This document shows, in pieces, positions 53,963 through 64,000 of a stretch of DNA of 64,000 nucleotides; position 1 is the first letter of the stretch, and every line of letters starts with the position of its first letter. The stretch covers positions 59,101,600 to 59,165,599 of the forward strand of contig CM055096.1 of NCBI GenBank assembly GCA_029204225.1, in the 5' to 3' direction. The notes beneath the pieces are model-generated. The model was given only the letters and a program-made list of their open reading frames with translations, did no database searches and was not told the origin of the DNA. Source of the stretch: Diphasiastrum complanatum (Eukaryota > Streptophyta > Lycopodiopsida > Lycopodiales > Lycopodiaceae). Made by a program: the position numbers and the translations under genes.

Positions 53963-54277
53963 TCAGCATGGTTGTTTTCTCAAAGTCAGCATAATCATTT
54001 TGCTTTCTCTATGACTCTCCAACTCCATGTAGCCTGTTGCAAAATTTTGTACTACTCCAACTAGATCTATTGTGGTTTTGTTTATGGACTTGCATCTATA
54101 TTTGTTTGGATGTCCAAACACTCCATCCCCCATGCAAACCCTAATCTTCGGGGATAGAGATGGCTGGTTTTCCTCTACATCACATAGGGTTTTGTGTACC
54201 TTGTTGATTAGCATTTTCATTGGTGTCCTCAATTGATGAGTATCTTTGGTGATATGTTGAATACTTCTATACAACAA
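53963..54277 (-). CDS. Unrecognised ORF, possible Harbinger accessory protein remnant
   Basis: About 104 codons, convergent to the transposase. It reads KMLINKVHKTLCDVEENQPS, then VVQNFATGYMELESHRESKM near the C-terminus. Harbinger elements normally carry a Myb/SANT-like second ORF, often in opposite orientation, whose C-terminal half is helical like this. No SANT tryptophans are visible. Assigned from context only. Confidence 0.25.
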   Translation of the reverse strand: MLYRSIQHITKDTHQLRTPMKMLINKVHKTLCDVEENQPSLSPKIRVCMGDGVFGHPNKYRCKSINKTTIDLVGVVQNFATGYMELESHRESKMIMLTLRKQPC

Positions 54278-55437
54278 TATTATCTATGTTATGTTTGTCT
54301 ACAAAATCAATCTTATAGATTTTCATGATTTCAAAGTTAGAATCAAGTAGAATCAAATGTGGCAATTGTCACAAAAGTTTTTGTTTGAATTTGATAGGTG
54401 TAGTCATACATTGAAGAAGGATCTTTCTGCGGATCCCAATAGTAGCATCTATCGAATGCTGTTTTTTTTTTTCTTTCTATCTGGTCTTCTTTACTTCTTT
54501 CAAAAATTTGCACCAGTAAAGAATCCACTAGTGGAAAGAATTGTTTTGGAATATCAAAAATAATTTGCCAAATTTTCTTAAAAAATATATGCAATTCTAG
54601 CTAGAGACTCTAATACTCAAGGTGAAAGTTGACATGTTGGCTTTTTTGATAAAGACAATTTTGTTTGCCAGTGGAAGAGTTCTGCATCTAGCAATGTCGT
54701 AGTAACTAGGAGAGACAGGCATTTGTTCTTGCACAATTGTTTTGACCTCTTAGTCCTCAATGGAGTTAAATAATGCAACAACATAGAGATCAATCAGTAA
54801 CTATGATTTGGTTGGCAAAAATGTGACTACTACATTATTTGAAATGTTTGTCCCATATATGTAGGACTTTACAATTAATGAATTTTATAGACAAAATCCC
54901 AATATTGGAAAAGTGGCAATTACCAAAAAGGTCTAACCAAAACATTACCATTATTTCACCAAAAACCTATGGTTTAGCAAAACAAATGGAAGTAAAAAGC
55001 ATTGCAACATAATGCTTCGACTACAAAAAGTACAGAGATTGTCCTTGAAATTCATGGTATGATCCAAAAAATAAGGATGAAAAAATAAAATTCTTATAGT
55101 CAAAGGAATGGTAATAAAGAAGGAGGCCCAAAAAACTTACGTAATGATAATGAAGACCATATAGGGCCTTCATGAGGGAATAGGAATATATCAAGCCCAT
55201 TACAAAGGCTCAATAAATTTCAAGAAGATGTGCCTCGATTGTTTATTGAATGGATGGAAAATTCAAATTAGATAGAGTGTATAATTGACAATGTAGCTCC
55301 AAATTGATTTTGTCAAAAACCCATGATTAAAATATTCTAGATTTTGAGCTATCAAATTCTCAATCAACCACAAATTTGTTGGAAACTAAGCCCACAGTTG
55401 CCTCCTTGGTGAATGACAACTTAGATAGCCAACTACT
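54278..55437. other. Non-coding spacer before E3
   Basis: AT-rich. Short frames at 54343-54594 (minus) and 54357-54563 (plus) have no motif. Confidence 0.4.
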
Positions 55438-56738
55438 TGAAGAACGTCTACAACGAACTTCCGGCTGATCGCCAACAAAGGGTAACCAATCCCATCATAA
55501 TTTTAAGTTCAGATGTTAAGTTTAATAACTTGAAGTCATTGAAGACTTGGCCATCTTCAAGGACTTTCACAAAACTTGCATTTAGAACAAGTCTACAGAT
55601 TTACATTATTTTTGAACATTCTACTGAAATACACTAAGTGTCGTAGTTTGCATTTTGCGCACTTTCCCGAAAACTGCAACACTTACCTTCGACTTCTTTC
55701 GTTCAATTATTTTGAAGAAGTCAACTTGTTCACAGTCAGCAGTTTACTATTTTCAACACCTTCGTCTCTTTTTTCACATTTTTCCGAAAAATGCAAAGAG
55801 AAAGAATTCCAGAAGGTCCTCTATTTTTATGGGTTAAATTGTTAAAGACACCTTCAACTTTATAAGGGCACCTTAAATTTATTTAGGACACCTTCGAGTT
55901 TTTCGCAAAAACTCGAAGAGAGAGGAAGGTCGTCTAAAATGAACGAGGTTTGTTCCCACGTCACTTCACGAAATTTTGCAAAGTGACAGAAATTTGCGAC
56001 GTCCTCGTCCACGTCAACGATTCTGATTTATTGACCGTATATACTATGTACAGTTGTCACAAAAGCCATATACTTCCAAGTACAATGGCTTTCCTAATTA
56101 GGTGACAAGCATTCAATGTAATTAATACATGGATGAAATCTATAAATAGATCATCCAAGCACATATTAATGGTTGCTCCGTCCATGAGATGTATTATTTG
56201 AGCCTCCCAATTATGCCATCAATTTTTGGTTGTAATTGTTGTTTGTATTGTGCTTTAGTGTAACATAGCAGCAGCATGTTTTTATTTGTGTACAACGTAG
56301 ATGAATGCTTGTTGTGATTGAATGCACTTTCATTGCTATTTAATCGCGCTTGTATACTCACTCTAATCAGAACACGGACGTCTACGACTCCTCAGTTTTT
56401 GATCAGACGATGGTTGTCTTTGACGCCTGAGGAACTCTCGATATCATACTGCTCTTCCATTTATTTCAGAACTATACTTCACATTGAATCTGATTTCAAT
56501 GATACCACGTTCAAACCATCTCTAATCTCTTCGGTGGACTATACTCTTGTTTTAGAGTATGAATTAATTTTTAAGATCCTGTTGGGCACTTAGAACGAAT
56601 AAAGCTTTGATTATCTTTAGCATAAGTTGTCTATTAGACTGTTTTTGCACCTAGCAGCCGATTAGAACGGGAGAGCTGTTTTGCAATATTCCTGCTCTCT
56701 TCTCCGTTCTCGTTCTTCCTATCTCCCTTGCCCCATCA
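55438..56738 (+). repeat. E3 5' LTR, ~1.3 kb
   Basis: The proposed start is TGAAGAACG and the end CCCCATCA, three bases before the primer site. TATAAATAGA at 56141-56150 is a good TATA box. The U3 has GCATTTTGCGCACTTTCCCG and similar words seen in the E1/E2 LTRs. The 5' boundary rests only on the TGAAGAA start. Confidence 0.6.
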
Positions 56739-56741
56739 GAT

Positions 56742-56753
56742 TGGTATCAGAGC
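56742..56753 (+). other. E3 primer-binding site
   Basis: TGGTATCAGAGC, initiator-Met type, just after the LTR. Confidence 0.85.
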
Positions 56754-56805
56754 ATAGTCCAAATAAACCGAGAGATTAAGTTTGTGCTATTTGTATACTG
56801 TTATC

Positions 56806-58760
56806 ATGTCTCATATAGGTAGCTCTTCATCTTCATCACTCAGTGAAGCTAGAGTCATTGACAAGTTCAATGGTTCTAACTTCTACATCTGGAAGTTAAA
56901 ACTTAGAATGATGTTGATAGATAGAGATCTTTGGGATGTGGTAGAAGGTGCAGACCTGAAACTTAGATGGTGATCAAGCAAAGGCCTGGAGGATCAAAAA
57001 TCAAAAGGCCTCATCATGTATCACACTCAATCTGGCCGACTCCCAGATATCTCACGTTACCATGTGCAAAACCTCTAAGGAAGCACTGGACTTGTTATCA
57101 AGTCTCTTTGAGACTCACGATGTAACCACGAGATTACATCTTAGAAAGAATTTTTCTACTCTTAGCATGTCTGATTCTACTGCCATCACTTCTCACATCA
57201 ATAGCTTCAAGTCCCTCTTAGATCAGTTATCAGTTGTAGGATGTTCTATTCAAGATAATGATGTCGTTATGACCTTGCTTTCTTCTCTTCCAAAGTCGTA
57301 TGAACACTTTGTGGTGATGATCTCCACACAACCCGACCTCACTCTTCAAAAGGTGATCGGTCATCTTCTTCAAGAAGAAATGTGGAGAAAGACTAGCAGC
57401 CTGTCCATCAAAGACAAATCCATGGCTTTATACACCAAGAAAAAAGACTATTCCAAGGGCAAGGATCAAGCGCAGCGGCAACAGTAGAAGCCTCACACTC
57501 AATGTAAACATGGTGGATCGCGCAAAAAGCTTTTCTGCAGATATTGCAAGAGAGCCAATCATGACATCAAGGAGTGTCGTATCCGGATCTACAATGAGAC
57601 AAAGAAACAACAACAACAACAACAGCCAACGCAGCAGCGAAGATTGTGATAGCTGGTACCTAGACAGCGGCGCTACCCAACACATGACCTCTCGCAAGGA
57701 ATGGTTTACGGAGTACACAATTTATAACAGAGACCAATTTATCTACCTCAGAGATTCTAGTACTATACGTTGGAAGGCAAAGGAACAATGAAGATCACCT
57801 TCAACAACGATCTATCTATTTGTGTTCCTAACATCCTTCATGTTTCTCAGTTATCAAAGAACCTGTTATCAGTCTCTAAGATAATTGATGAGGGCTACAT
57901 TGTTACCTTCTCATCTGAGGAGTGTAAAATATTCGAGAAAGATACTCCTCTGACTACATGCACTAGAGTCGGAAACCTTTACGTACTCTCTAATTCAGTT
58001 GCATTAGCTAGTATCTCTAATGAAAATGTAAATGACAGTGCTGTTTTGTGGCATAGTCGATTTGGACACGTGAATACAAGATCACTTTCTTATATGCTTT
58101 GTAATAATTTAGTTGATGGTTTGAATTTCCGGTCTTCATTAGATAGGAAATCTTTCTTTTGTGAATCATGCATCTATGGGAAGCACTCTAGAAGCAAGCT
58201 TTCAAAATCACATTCCATCAAATCAAAGCATGTATTAGATCTTGTACATAGCGATCTCTGTGGTCCAATGCCAAATCCATCCTTAGGAGATGCAGTCTAT
58301 TTTATCACTTTCATAGATGATTACTCCAAATGGTCTACAGTCATGTTCATTAAGCACAAATCTGAAGCCTTTGAATGCTTCAAGAGATTCAAGGCCATGG
58401 CTTAGACACAAATGTCTAGGAAAGTGAAGGCACTCCGAACTGATGGTGGCGACGAATACATCTCCAACGAGATGTCCGACGACCTGGCTGAACATGGCAT
58501 CAAAAGACAATTCACTACTTCCTATTCACCTTAACAGAACAGGATTGCATAAAGGAAGAACCGAACTCTTCTCAACTCATCCAGATCAATGCTACATTAA
58601 GCACACCTACCTGCGAAGTTACGGGCAGAACCTATTGCCACAGCTTGTTACGTATAGAACAGATCCAGTGCCAAAGTCGTCAACAACAAAACTCCTTATG
58701 AAGTTTGGCATCCAAAACATACTTAATGGATGACCAAATTTGGATGCACATCTAGATTTA
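56806..58760 (+). pseudogene. E3 copia gag-protease-integrase, broken
   Basis: The ATG at 56806 starts MSHIGSSSSSSLSEARVIDK, followed by FNGSNFYIWKLKLRMML. Gag continues in a second frame (TTRLHLRKNFSTLSMSDSTA, LSSLPKSYEHFVV). The knuckle reads CRYCKRANHDIKEC near 57540. Protease SWYLDSGATQHMTSR is at 57650. The pre-integrase HSRFGHVNTRSL and zinc residues (CESCIYGKHSRSKL) lead into an integrase core LDLVHSDLCGPMPN, TFIDDYSKWSTVMFI, LRTDGGDEYIS. A stop after KAMA and further frame changes follow. Homology fades at FGCTSRFSHKIKI near 58760. Confidence 0.85.
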
Positions 58761-59249
58761 GCCACAAGATAAAAATCATCAATTTTAGCATGATTTTATA
58801 AATCACTAAGATCTGATCATAAGCACAAAAATACAGTAAGGTATTGTCCATGTCCGTACAATAGCAGAAATCTACTATCCTTCACATCTGTGGATGCAAG
58901 ATCAATCACAAAATTGACATTCTACACACTATAAATCGATATATCTTGAGAAATACACAAGAGATGGACATAGAATCAAAAGATATGAATTCTCCACATA
59001 AAAAGAGAATAAAATGATATGTTATTCATGCAGGTACTCCTATTTATAGCTTTTAAAATTTCATTTGACCAATGTCACTAAACTTGCCCTAAATGATAAC
59101 TTCTTGGTACTCCATCAAAAAACCTAGAATTTATAGTCTAGATGCAATGTATCTAGTTTATCCAATTAGAATGGGTCCAAATCTGACCTCATCCATGTGA
59201 AGGATTTCAGATCATTCAAGATCCAGTCCAAGTCCCAAATCTTTGGTTA
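58761..59249. other. Non-coding spacer
   Basis: AT-rich. No element ends recognised. Confidence 0.4.
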
Positions 59250-59723
59250 CAATAAGGAGCAAACCAACAATCCTGCCAATGTAGAAAAATCAGCATCTAC
59301 ATACAAAATGAGATGCAAACTCTAAGAGATATTGATCAAACATAAACCAAAACATAAAATATGTTTGCTTTCCATACAATTACAGTACCCTACTATATTT
59401 CACACGTGTGGAACCAAAAATAGCAATAAATGATCATTCTACACATAGAATTGCAAGATAACACCAAGATAGTGCACCAATGAGTAGTAGAACCCAAAGA
59501 GAACCATGTATAATGATGAAATGAGAGATAGAAGAGAGAAGATGTGTCTCTCCACGAGTTACATCCTTTTATAGAGTTTCCAAACCCTATTTGGCCACTT
59601 GGCTTTCCCTCCAAAATGTAAACCCTACTATTTTTGGGTCTAGATTCAATGTACCCAAAGTTCAAATTTGAATCTCTCTCAAACTCGACTACCAACTTTC
59701 CCACACTTCTCAAAAGTGTTTAT
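59250..59723 (-). repeat. Direct terminal repeat, left copy
   Basis: 474 bp, matching 61355-61826 with only a few differences. It runs between CAATAAGGAGCAAACC and AAAAGTGTTTA. Confidence 0.9.
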
Positions 59724-59839
59724 GATATCCATCCTAAGTATAGATCTTCTTTCTAAGGTTCTAAAGTATCTTTCATAATTGGTATAGAGAATAGTGTCCA
59801 AATTGGATGCTTCACTATTTCTTACATCAATTTTACACA

Positions 59840-60972
59840 TCAAGATATAACTAGAAAATGAAGAACCAAATAGAATGTGAATGAAATGATTCCTCCATGT
59901 TTCAAACTTTGAACTCTCTGGAAAATTACAGCAACCAAACAATAAATGTGAGTGATGACCATTTGCTTTCTTGTCTCCTCCAACTTTGTCCTTCTTGATA
60001 TGTCTCCACCATAAAACTCCATGAATGAGCCTCCATCTCCATCTTGCCACAAGATATCATCAACAATTGATGACTTGGCCATGAATGAGTGACATAATGA
60101 ACCTCCAATAGCTTCATTTCCATCAGCAAAACCAGCCAATAATGCTAGTCCAACAATAAGATATTGCAAGACAATGTAGCTAGTTTGTCCATATCTTGAC
60201 AATTTGCACACATCCACATGAAATAGCTCAAGCATGAGATAGAACAAGTAAAGTAAACTTGAACAACACTTCCTTGCTGCTCCTTTGACCTTACTTGAGT
60301 CTTCAATAAGCTTCAAAAACATATCCATAACATCTTTGCCAATTACCTCTCCTTTGATGCTCTTGACTAGCTCCAAATTGTCACCTTTCCTTTTGTGTTG
60401 TTGAAGCCCTTTGAGACCAACCTCTTGATCTTCCTCTTGATCATCAAAGTCATTGAACAAACTTTGTTTTCCAGATCCATTACTTGATTTTCCAGTATGA
60501 AAACCATGAGAACCAATATCACTTGCATAGCATCATCTACACAAGAAAATTCTCCAAAACATGTGAGTAAAGCAAAGTGTGTCGCTTCCACTTGCTTACC
60601 TTTCTCTTGATCATCAAAGATATCAAAGATATGAATATCTTCAGACCTGAACCTCTGGAAATACTCCCTCTCAAACATATGATCTAGATCCAACAAGAAC
60701 TCATCAATGCTTGATCTCGAATTTCCACAAAGGTTAGTGAAAACAATGTCACCAATGTCACCATCATAAATCAAAAGATAGATTCCAAACTTTCCATTCA
60801 ACATGAAGTAGAGTAGGTGAAGATGAGTATCAAACCTAAGAAATCCAGCCCTCTTGAGTTCATACAAAACCTCAATAAGCTCACCAATGAGATCTCCCTT
60901 GCCTTGAAAAAAATTGCCTCTCGATTTGCTCCATGTAGTTATCTCCAACCAACCTTTTGCCATCTTGATCAT
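59840..60972 (-). CDS. Two overlapping unidentified ORFs inside the terminal-repeat element
   Basis: The first (60972-60367, 201 codons) includes LIGELIEVLYELKRAGFLRF, FGIYLLIYDGDIGDIVF and SEDIHIFDIFDDQEKGK. The second (60460-59840, 206 codons) overlaps it in another frame and begins FNDFDDQEEDQEVGLKGLQQ, with a leucine-rich middle. DDQE-containing stretches occur in both, hinting at a frameshifted single ORF with an internal repeat. No known domain is recognised. Confidence 0.35.
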
Positions 60973-61354
60973 GAGTGATCAATTCATAATCATAGAATCC
61001 TTTGAGTTGATGAAGAGATGTGAGATCCATGCCTTGGATCTTTCCAAGAACCAATCTTCCATTGCTCTTTCCTTCATAAGACTCCCTCTTCACCTCCATT
61101 GATGAAGTTAGCTCTTTCCTTATCTTTTGCATGCTTGCACTTGCCATGAAGAACCATTGAAACACCATCATTATCCTCAAGACTAGCCAAGTTAGCACAA
61201 AGATGAACATCTCCAAGAAGCATATTAGATCTTGACCTAGATCTAGCATAAGGAAGCTTGTTAGACTTTGCATAAGATCAACCAATCTTATTGATGCTAA
61301 AAGGTAACTTTGGAAAGTTGAGACCAATCTCCTTTTCCATTCCATCCTTTTTGC

Positions 61355-61826
61355 AATAAGGAGCAAACCAACAATCCTGCCAATGTAGAAAAATCAGCAT
61401 CTACATACAAAATGAGATGCAAACTCTAAGAGATATTGATCAAACATGAACCAAAACATAAAATATGTTTGCTGTCCGTACAATTACAGTACCCTACTGT
61501 ATTTCACACGTGTGGAACCAAAAATAGCAATAAATGATCATTCTACACATAGAATTGCAAGATAACACCAAGATAGTGCACCAATGAGTAGTAGAACCCA
61601 AAGAGAACCATGTATAGTGATGAAATGAGAGATAGAAGAGAGAAGATGTGTCTCTCCACGAGTTACATCCTTTTATAGAGTTTCCAAACCCTATTTGGCC
61701 ACTTGGCTTTCCCTCCAAAATGTAAACCCTACTATTTTTGGGTCTAGATTCAATGTACCCAAAGTTCAAATTTGAATCTCTCTCAAACTCGACTACCGAC
61801 TTTCCCACACTTTCCAAAAGTGTTTA
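61355..61826 (-). repeat. Direct terminal repeat, right copy
   Basis: 472 bp. It would be the 5' repeat in the minus orientation. The adjacent interior (AAAAAGGATGGAATGG on the minus strand) is not a known primer site. Confidence 0.9.
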
Positions 61827-62088
61827 TTGAATGTATTTTAAACTAATATAACTTCAAAAAGTTTATCTCTAAGTCTAAAATGAGTTTTGGCCTCTTATTG
61901 ACAATTAACAAAATATGAATAAACTAGACTAAACTAGTTGAAATCTCTCACAATCCACATATATACCTGCCAAAAATAGTGCAAACACTATTAAGGCCTT
62001 TATTGACAAATATAAATCTATCTCTAAGTTGAAATTTCATATTGGCCTCAAAATTGCCAAAATAGATCAACTAAACTAGTTGATTTTT

Positions 62089-63000
62089 TCACACTCCCTC
62101 TTCGACTAGTTTTAGCATAGATTTAGATAGAACTACAAGTGATGTTCTATGCTTCATAAAAAAATCTTTTCCCAATGCTTTGGTGAAGATATTAGCCACA
62201 CACTCCCTTGATGAGACATGTTGAAGCTCCACCTCCTTAGCCATGGCTTGTTCTCTTACAAAATGATAAGCCACTTCAATATGCTTGCTCCATTCATGAA
62301 AAATAGGACTGCTTGCCAACTTTTGGGATGAAAGGTGATCACAAAAGATGATTAGACTCTCTGAAAAATCCATCAAGTGAAAATCCATTACCATCCTTTT
62401 GATCCAAAGCATCTTCTTTGTGCACGAAGTCAAGGCTTTGTACTCGGCCTCAATAGAAGATAATGAGATTGTTGTTTTTTCCTTCGACATCCATGAGATA
62501 GTTCCATCACCTATGAAAATAGCATGTGCGCTTATGGATTTCCTATCCATTTGATCTCCAACAAAGTCCAAATCTAAAAATCCATACAAGTTAGGTGATG
62601 ATCCTCTATAAACAATGCCAAAATCTCTAGAACCCGAGATGTACCTCAATACTCTCTTGCCTAGCTTCCAATGCTCCACACTATGATCATGCATAAATTA
62701 ACTTAATCTACCAACACAATAGCTAAGATCAAGTATTGTGATGGTTAGATATATGAAGCCAAAAAATTACATTCCAATTAGATTTTTTTTAACAAGACAA
62801 AAAGAAAATGAACCAACTATCTTTCTATAGAGAGTAATGTCCTTGAATGATCTTATAGTGAGCTTTATAGTCGACTCCATTGGTGTATCACAAGATTTAG
62901 CATCTACCATATGAAATCATTCTAGAATAGAATTGGCATACTTCTCTTGACAAATGAAAGTAGATTGAGAAGCTCTAAATACCTGTATTCCCAAGATATA
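62089..63000 (-). pseudogene. Ty1/copia RT end and RNase H
   Basis: Minus strand. Near 63000-62850 is a degraded LGIQVFRASQSTFICQEKYA with CDTPMES. Then an open 201-codon frame (62694-62089) reads HWKLGKRVLRYISGSRDFGI, GFLDLDFVGDQMDRKSISAH, SSIEAEYKALTSCTKKMLW, FCDHLSSQKLA, HIEVAYHFVREQ and VANIFTKAL. These are the RNase H D, E, D motifs in copia order. The upstream gag, protease, integrase and RT palm are absent, and the frame is broken before 62694. Confidence 0.85.
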
Positions 63001-63004
63001 ATGC

Positions 63005-63990
63005 AAAAGACGTGGGACCACAACTTACTCCTGAACAGTATCAAGCACTCCGTTTGCTACTTATTAAGTATCAAGATTGTTTTGCATGGACTTATCAAGA
63101 TTTGAAGGGTATTCCGACATCAGTCATTGAACATACCATACCTTTAGTACCTGATGCAGTACCAAAGGTTGCAAAGTTCTATCGCTGTAATCCTAATGTG
63201 GCAGATCTGATAAAGAAAGAACTTCAGAGATTGCTTGACGCCGATTTTATTTATGAGATTGAGCATACCGAATGGATTTCACCGATTGTCATTGTCCCTA
63301 AGAAAAATGGAAAATTGCGAATTTGTGTGAATCTCAAAGCATTGAATAAAGTGACACGGAAGGATCACTTTTCGTTACCTTTTACTGAAAGCATTTTGGA
63401 TCGCCTTGCTAGAGCGGAAGCTTATAGTTTCCTGGATGGATTTAGTGGTTGCAACCAAGTTAAGATTGCACCTGCCAATCGCCACAAAACTGCTTTCAAC
63501 AGAATGGGACACCTATGCTTACAAAGTAATGCCGTTTGGACTCCGTAATGCACCAAGTTCATTCCAAAGAGTAATGCAATTTGTCTTTAAAGATTATCTG
63601 CAGAAATTCCTTGAAATTTACTTGGATGAATTGGGAGTTCATAGTACATATACAGACCACCTGGATCAATTGGAGAAAGTCTTTGAAAGATGCTGCAAAT
63701 ATCAGATTTCTCTAAATCCAGAAAAATGTCAGATATGGGTTTCTCACGGAGTGGTGCTTGGACATGTGATATCAAGACATGGTATTGCCACCGATTATTC
63801 TAAGATCAAAGTTATTTTGGAATTGCCACCGCCAGCAACAATTCGAGGAGTTTATGTGTTTATGGGTCATGCGAACTACTATCGAATTTTTATTATCTTC
63901 TTTGCGGATTTAGCACGACCTATATACAAACTAACTATTGTTCCTATTTGGACAGTTGAGGCGTTAGAAGCATTTGAAAAGTTATAAAAA
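63005..63990 (+). pseudogene. Ty3/gypsy reverse transcriptase, one frameshift
   Basis: Plus strand from PQLTPEQYQALRLLLIKYQD. The RT has DFIYEIEHTEWISPIVIVPK, GKLRICVNLKALNKVTRKDH and FLDGFSGCNQ (family norm DxFSGYNQ). A single-base slip near 63505-63520 moves to WDTYAYKVMPFGLRNAPSSF. The catalytic box reads IYLDELGVHS in place of YxDD. A GHVISRHGIATDYSKI and HANYYRIFI segment follows, then a stop at 63985-63987. With the box altered and the frame broken, it is inactive. RNase H would continue beyond the window. Confidence 0.85.
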
Positions 63991-64000
63991 GGATTATCTT

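Larger units (their letters stand above)
55438..58760 (+). mobile_element. Ty1/copia element E3, lacking RT and 3' LTR
   Basis: A 5' LTR, primer site, gag, protease and integrase are followed by abrupt loss of homology after the integrase core. It is a different copia lineage from E1/E2 by protein sequence, although the LTR starts and U3 motifs look alike. Confidence 0.8.
59250..61826 (-). mobile_element. Terminal-repeat element without recognisable pol
   Basis: Two nearly identical direct repeats (59250-59723 and 61355-61826) flank 1.63 kb. Each repeat has TATAAAAGG on the minus strand (plus-strand CCTTTTATAGAG at 59565 and 61669), which sets the orientation. The interior has minus-strand open frames but no gag, RT or integrase motif. 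It fits a non-autonomous LTR (LARD-like) element or a segmental duplication. Canonical TG...CA ends, primer site and target duplication were not found. Confidence 0.6.

Overview
This is nuclear DNA of a vascular plant with a large, repeat-rich genome. The evidence is one spliced host gene with very long introns, an L-type lectin receptor kinase fragment, and layered Ty1/copia, Ty3/gypsy, LINE, Harbinger and hAT-like remnants. A fern or gymnosperm-like genome would fit the 7-16 kb, transposon-filled introns, but the species is not determined.

The one recognisable intact host gene is a Nudix hydrolase of the AtNUDT9/NUDT22 type on the minus strand. I traced nine exons from the ATG at 50195 to the TGA at 11585. 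All phases agree, every intron is GT-AG, and together they encode 298 residues over about 38.6 kb. Introns 3, 5 and 8 (15.6, 7.2 and 9.9 kb) hold most of the mobile DNA.

Layout. 1-4340: a gypsy hairpin, then a decayed minus-strand gypsy element with a tRNA-Asp-type primer site. 4340-7500: a mosaic of copia gag, two unidentified gene fragments and a lectin receptor kinase pseudogene, with a family of short palindromes at the joints. 7500-10290: an unknown ORF, tandem repeats and a copia integrase/RT remnant. 11585-50195: the Nudix gene. Intron 8 holds copia element E1 and an hAT-type MITE with perfect 8-bp target duplications. Intron 5 holds a gypsy-type LTR, exon-like segments of an unrecognised gene, a coiled-coil ORF and a copia-like LTR. 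Intron 3 holds two LINE pieces, copia element E2 inserted in a gypsy LTR, and further gypsy remnants. 50200-55430: the gene's 5' microsatellites, a MITE candidate and a PIF/Harbinger transposase. 55438-58760: copia element E3, truncated after integrase. 59250-61826: a terminal-repeat element with no recognisable pol. 62089-64000: minus-strand copia RNase H, then plus-strand gypsy RT running to the window edge.

No mobile element looks intact. E1 is the most complete, but it has stops and an integrase deletion, and its 5' LTR is truncated at a GA microsatellite. The most unusual signals are the palindromes at gene-fragment joints, the multiplied primer-binding motifs in E1 and E2, the exon-like insertion in E2's LTR, and the unidentified 2.6-kb terminal-repeat element.
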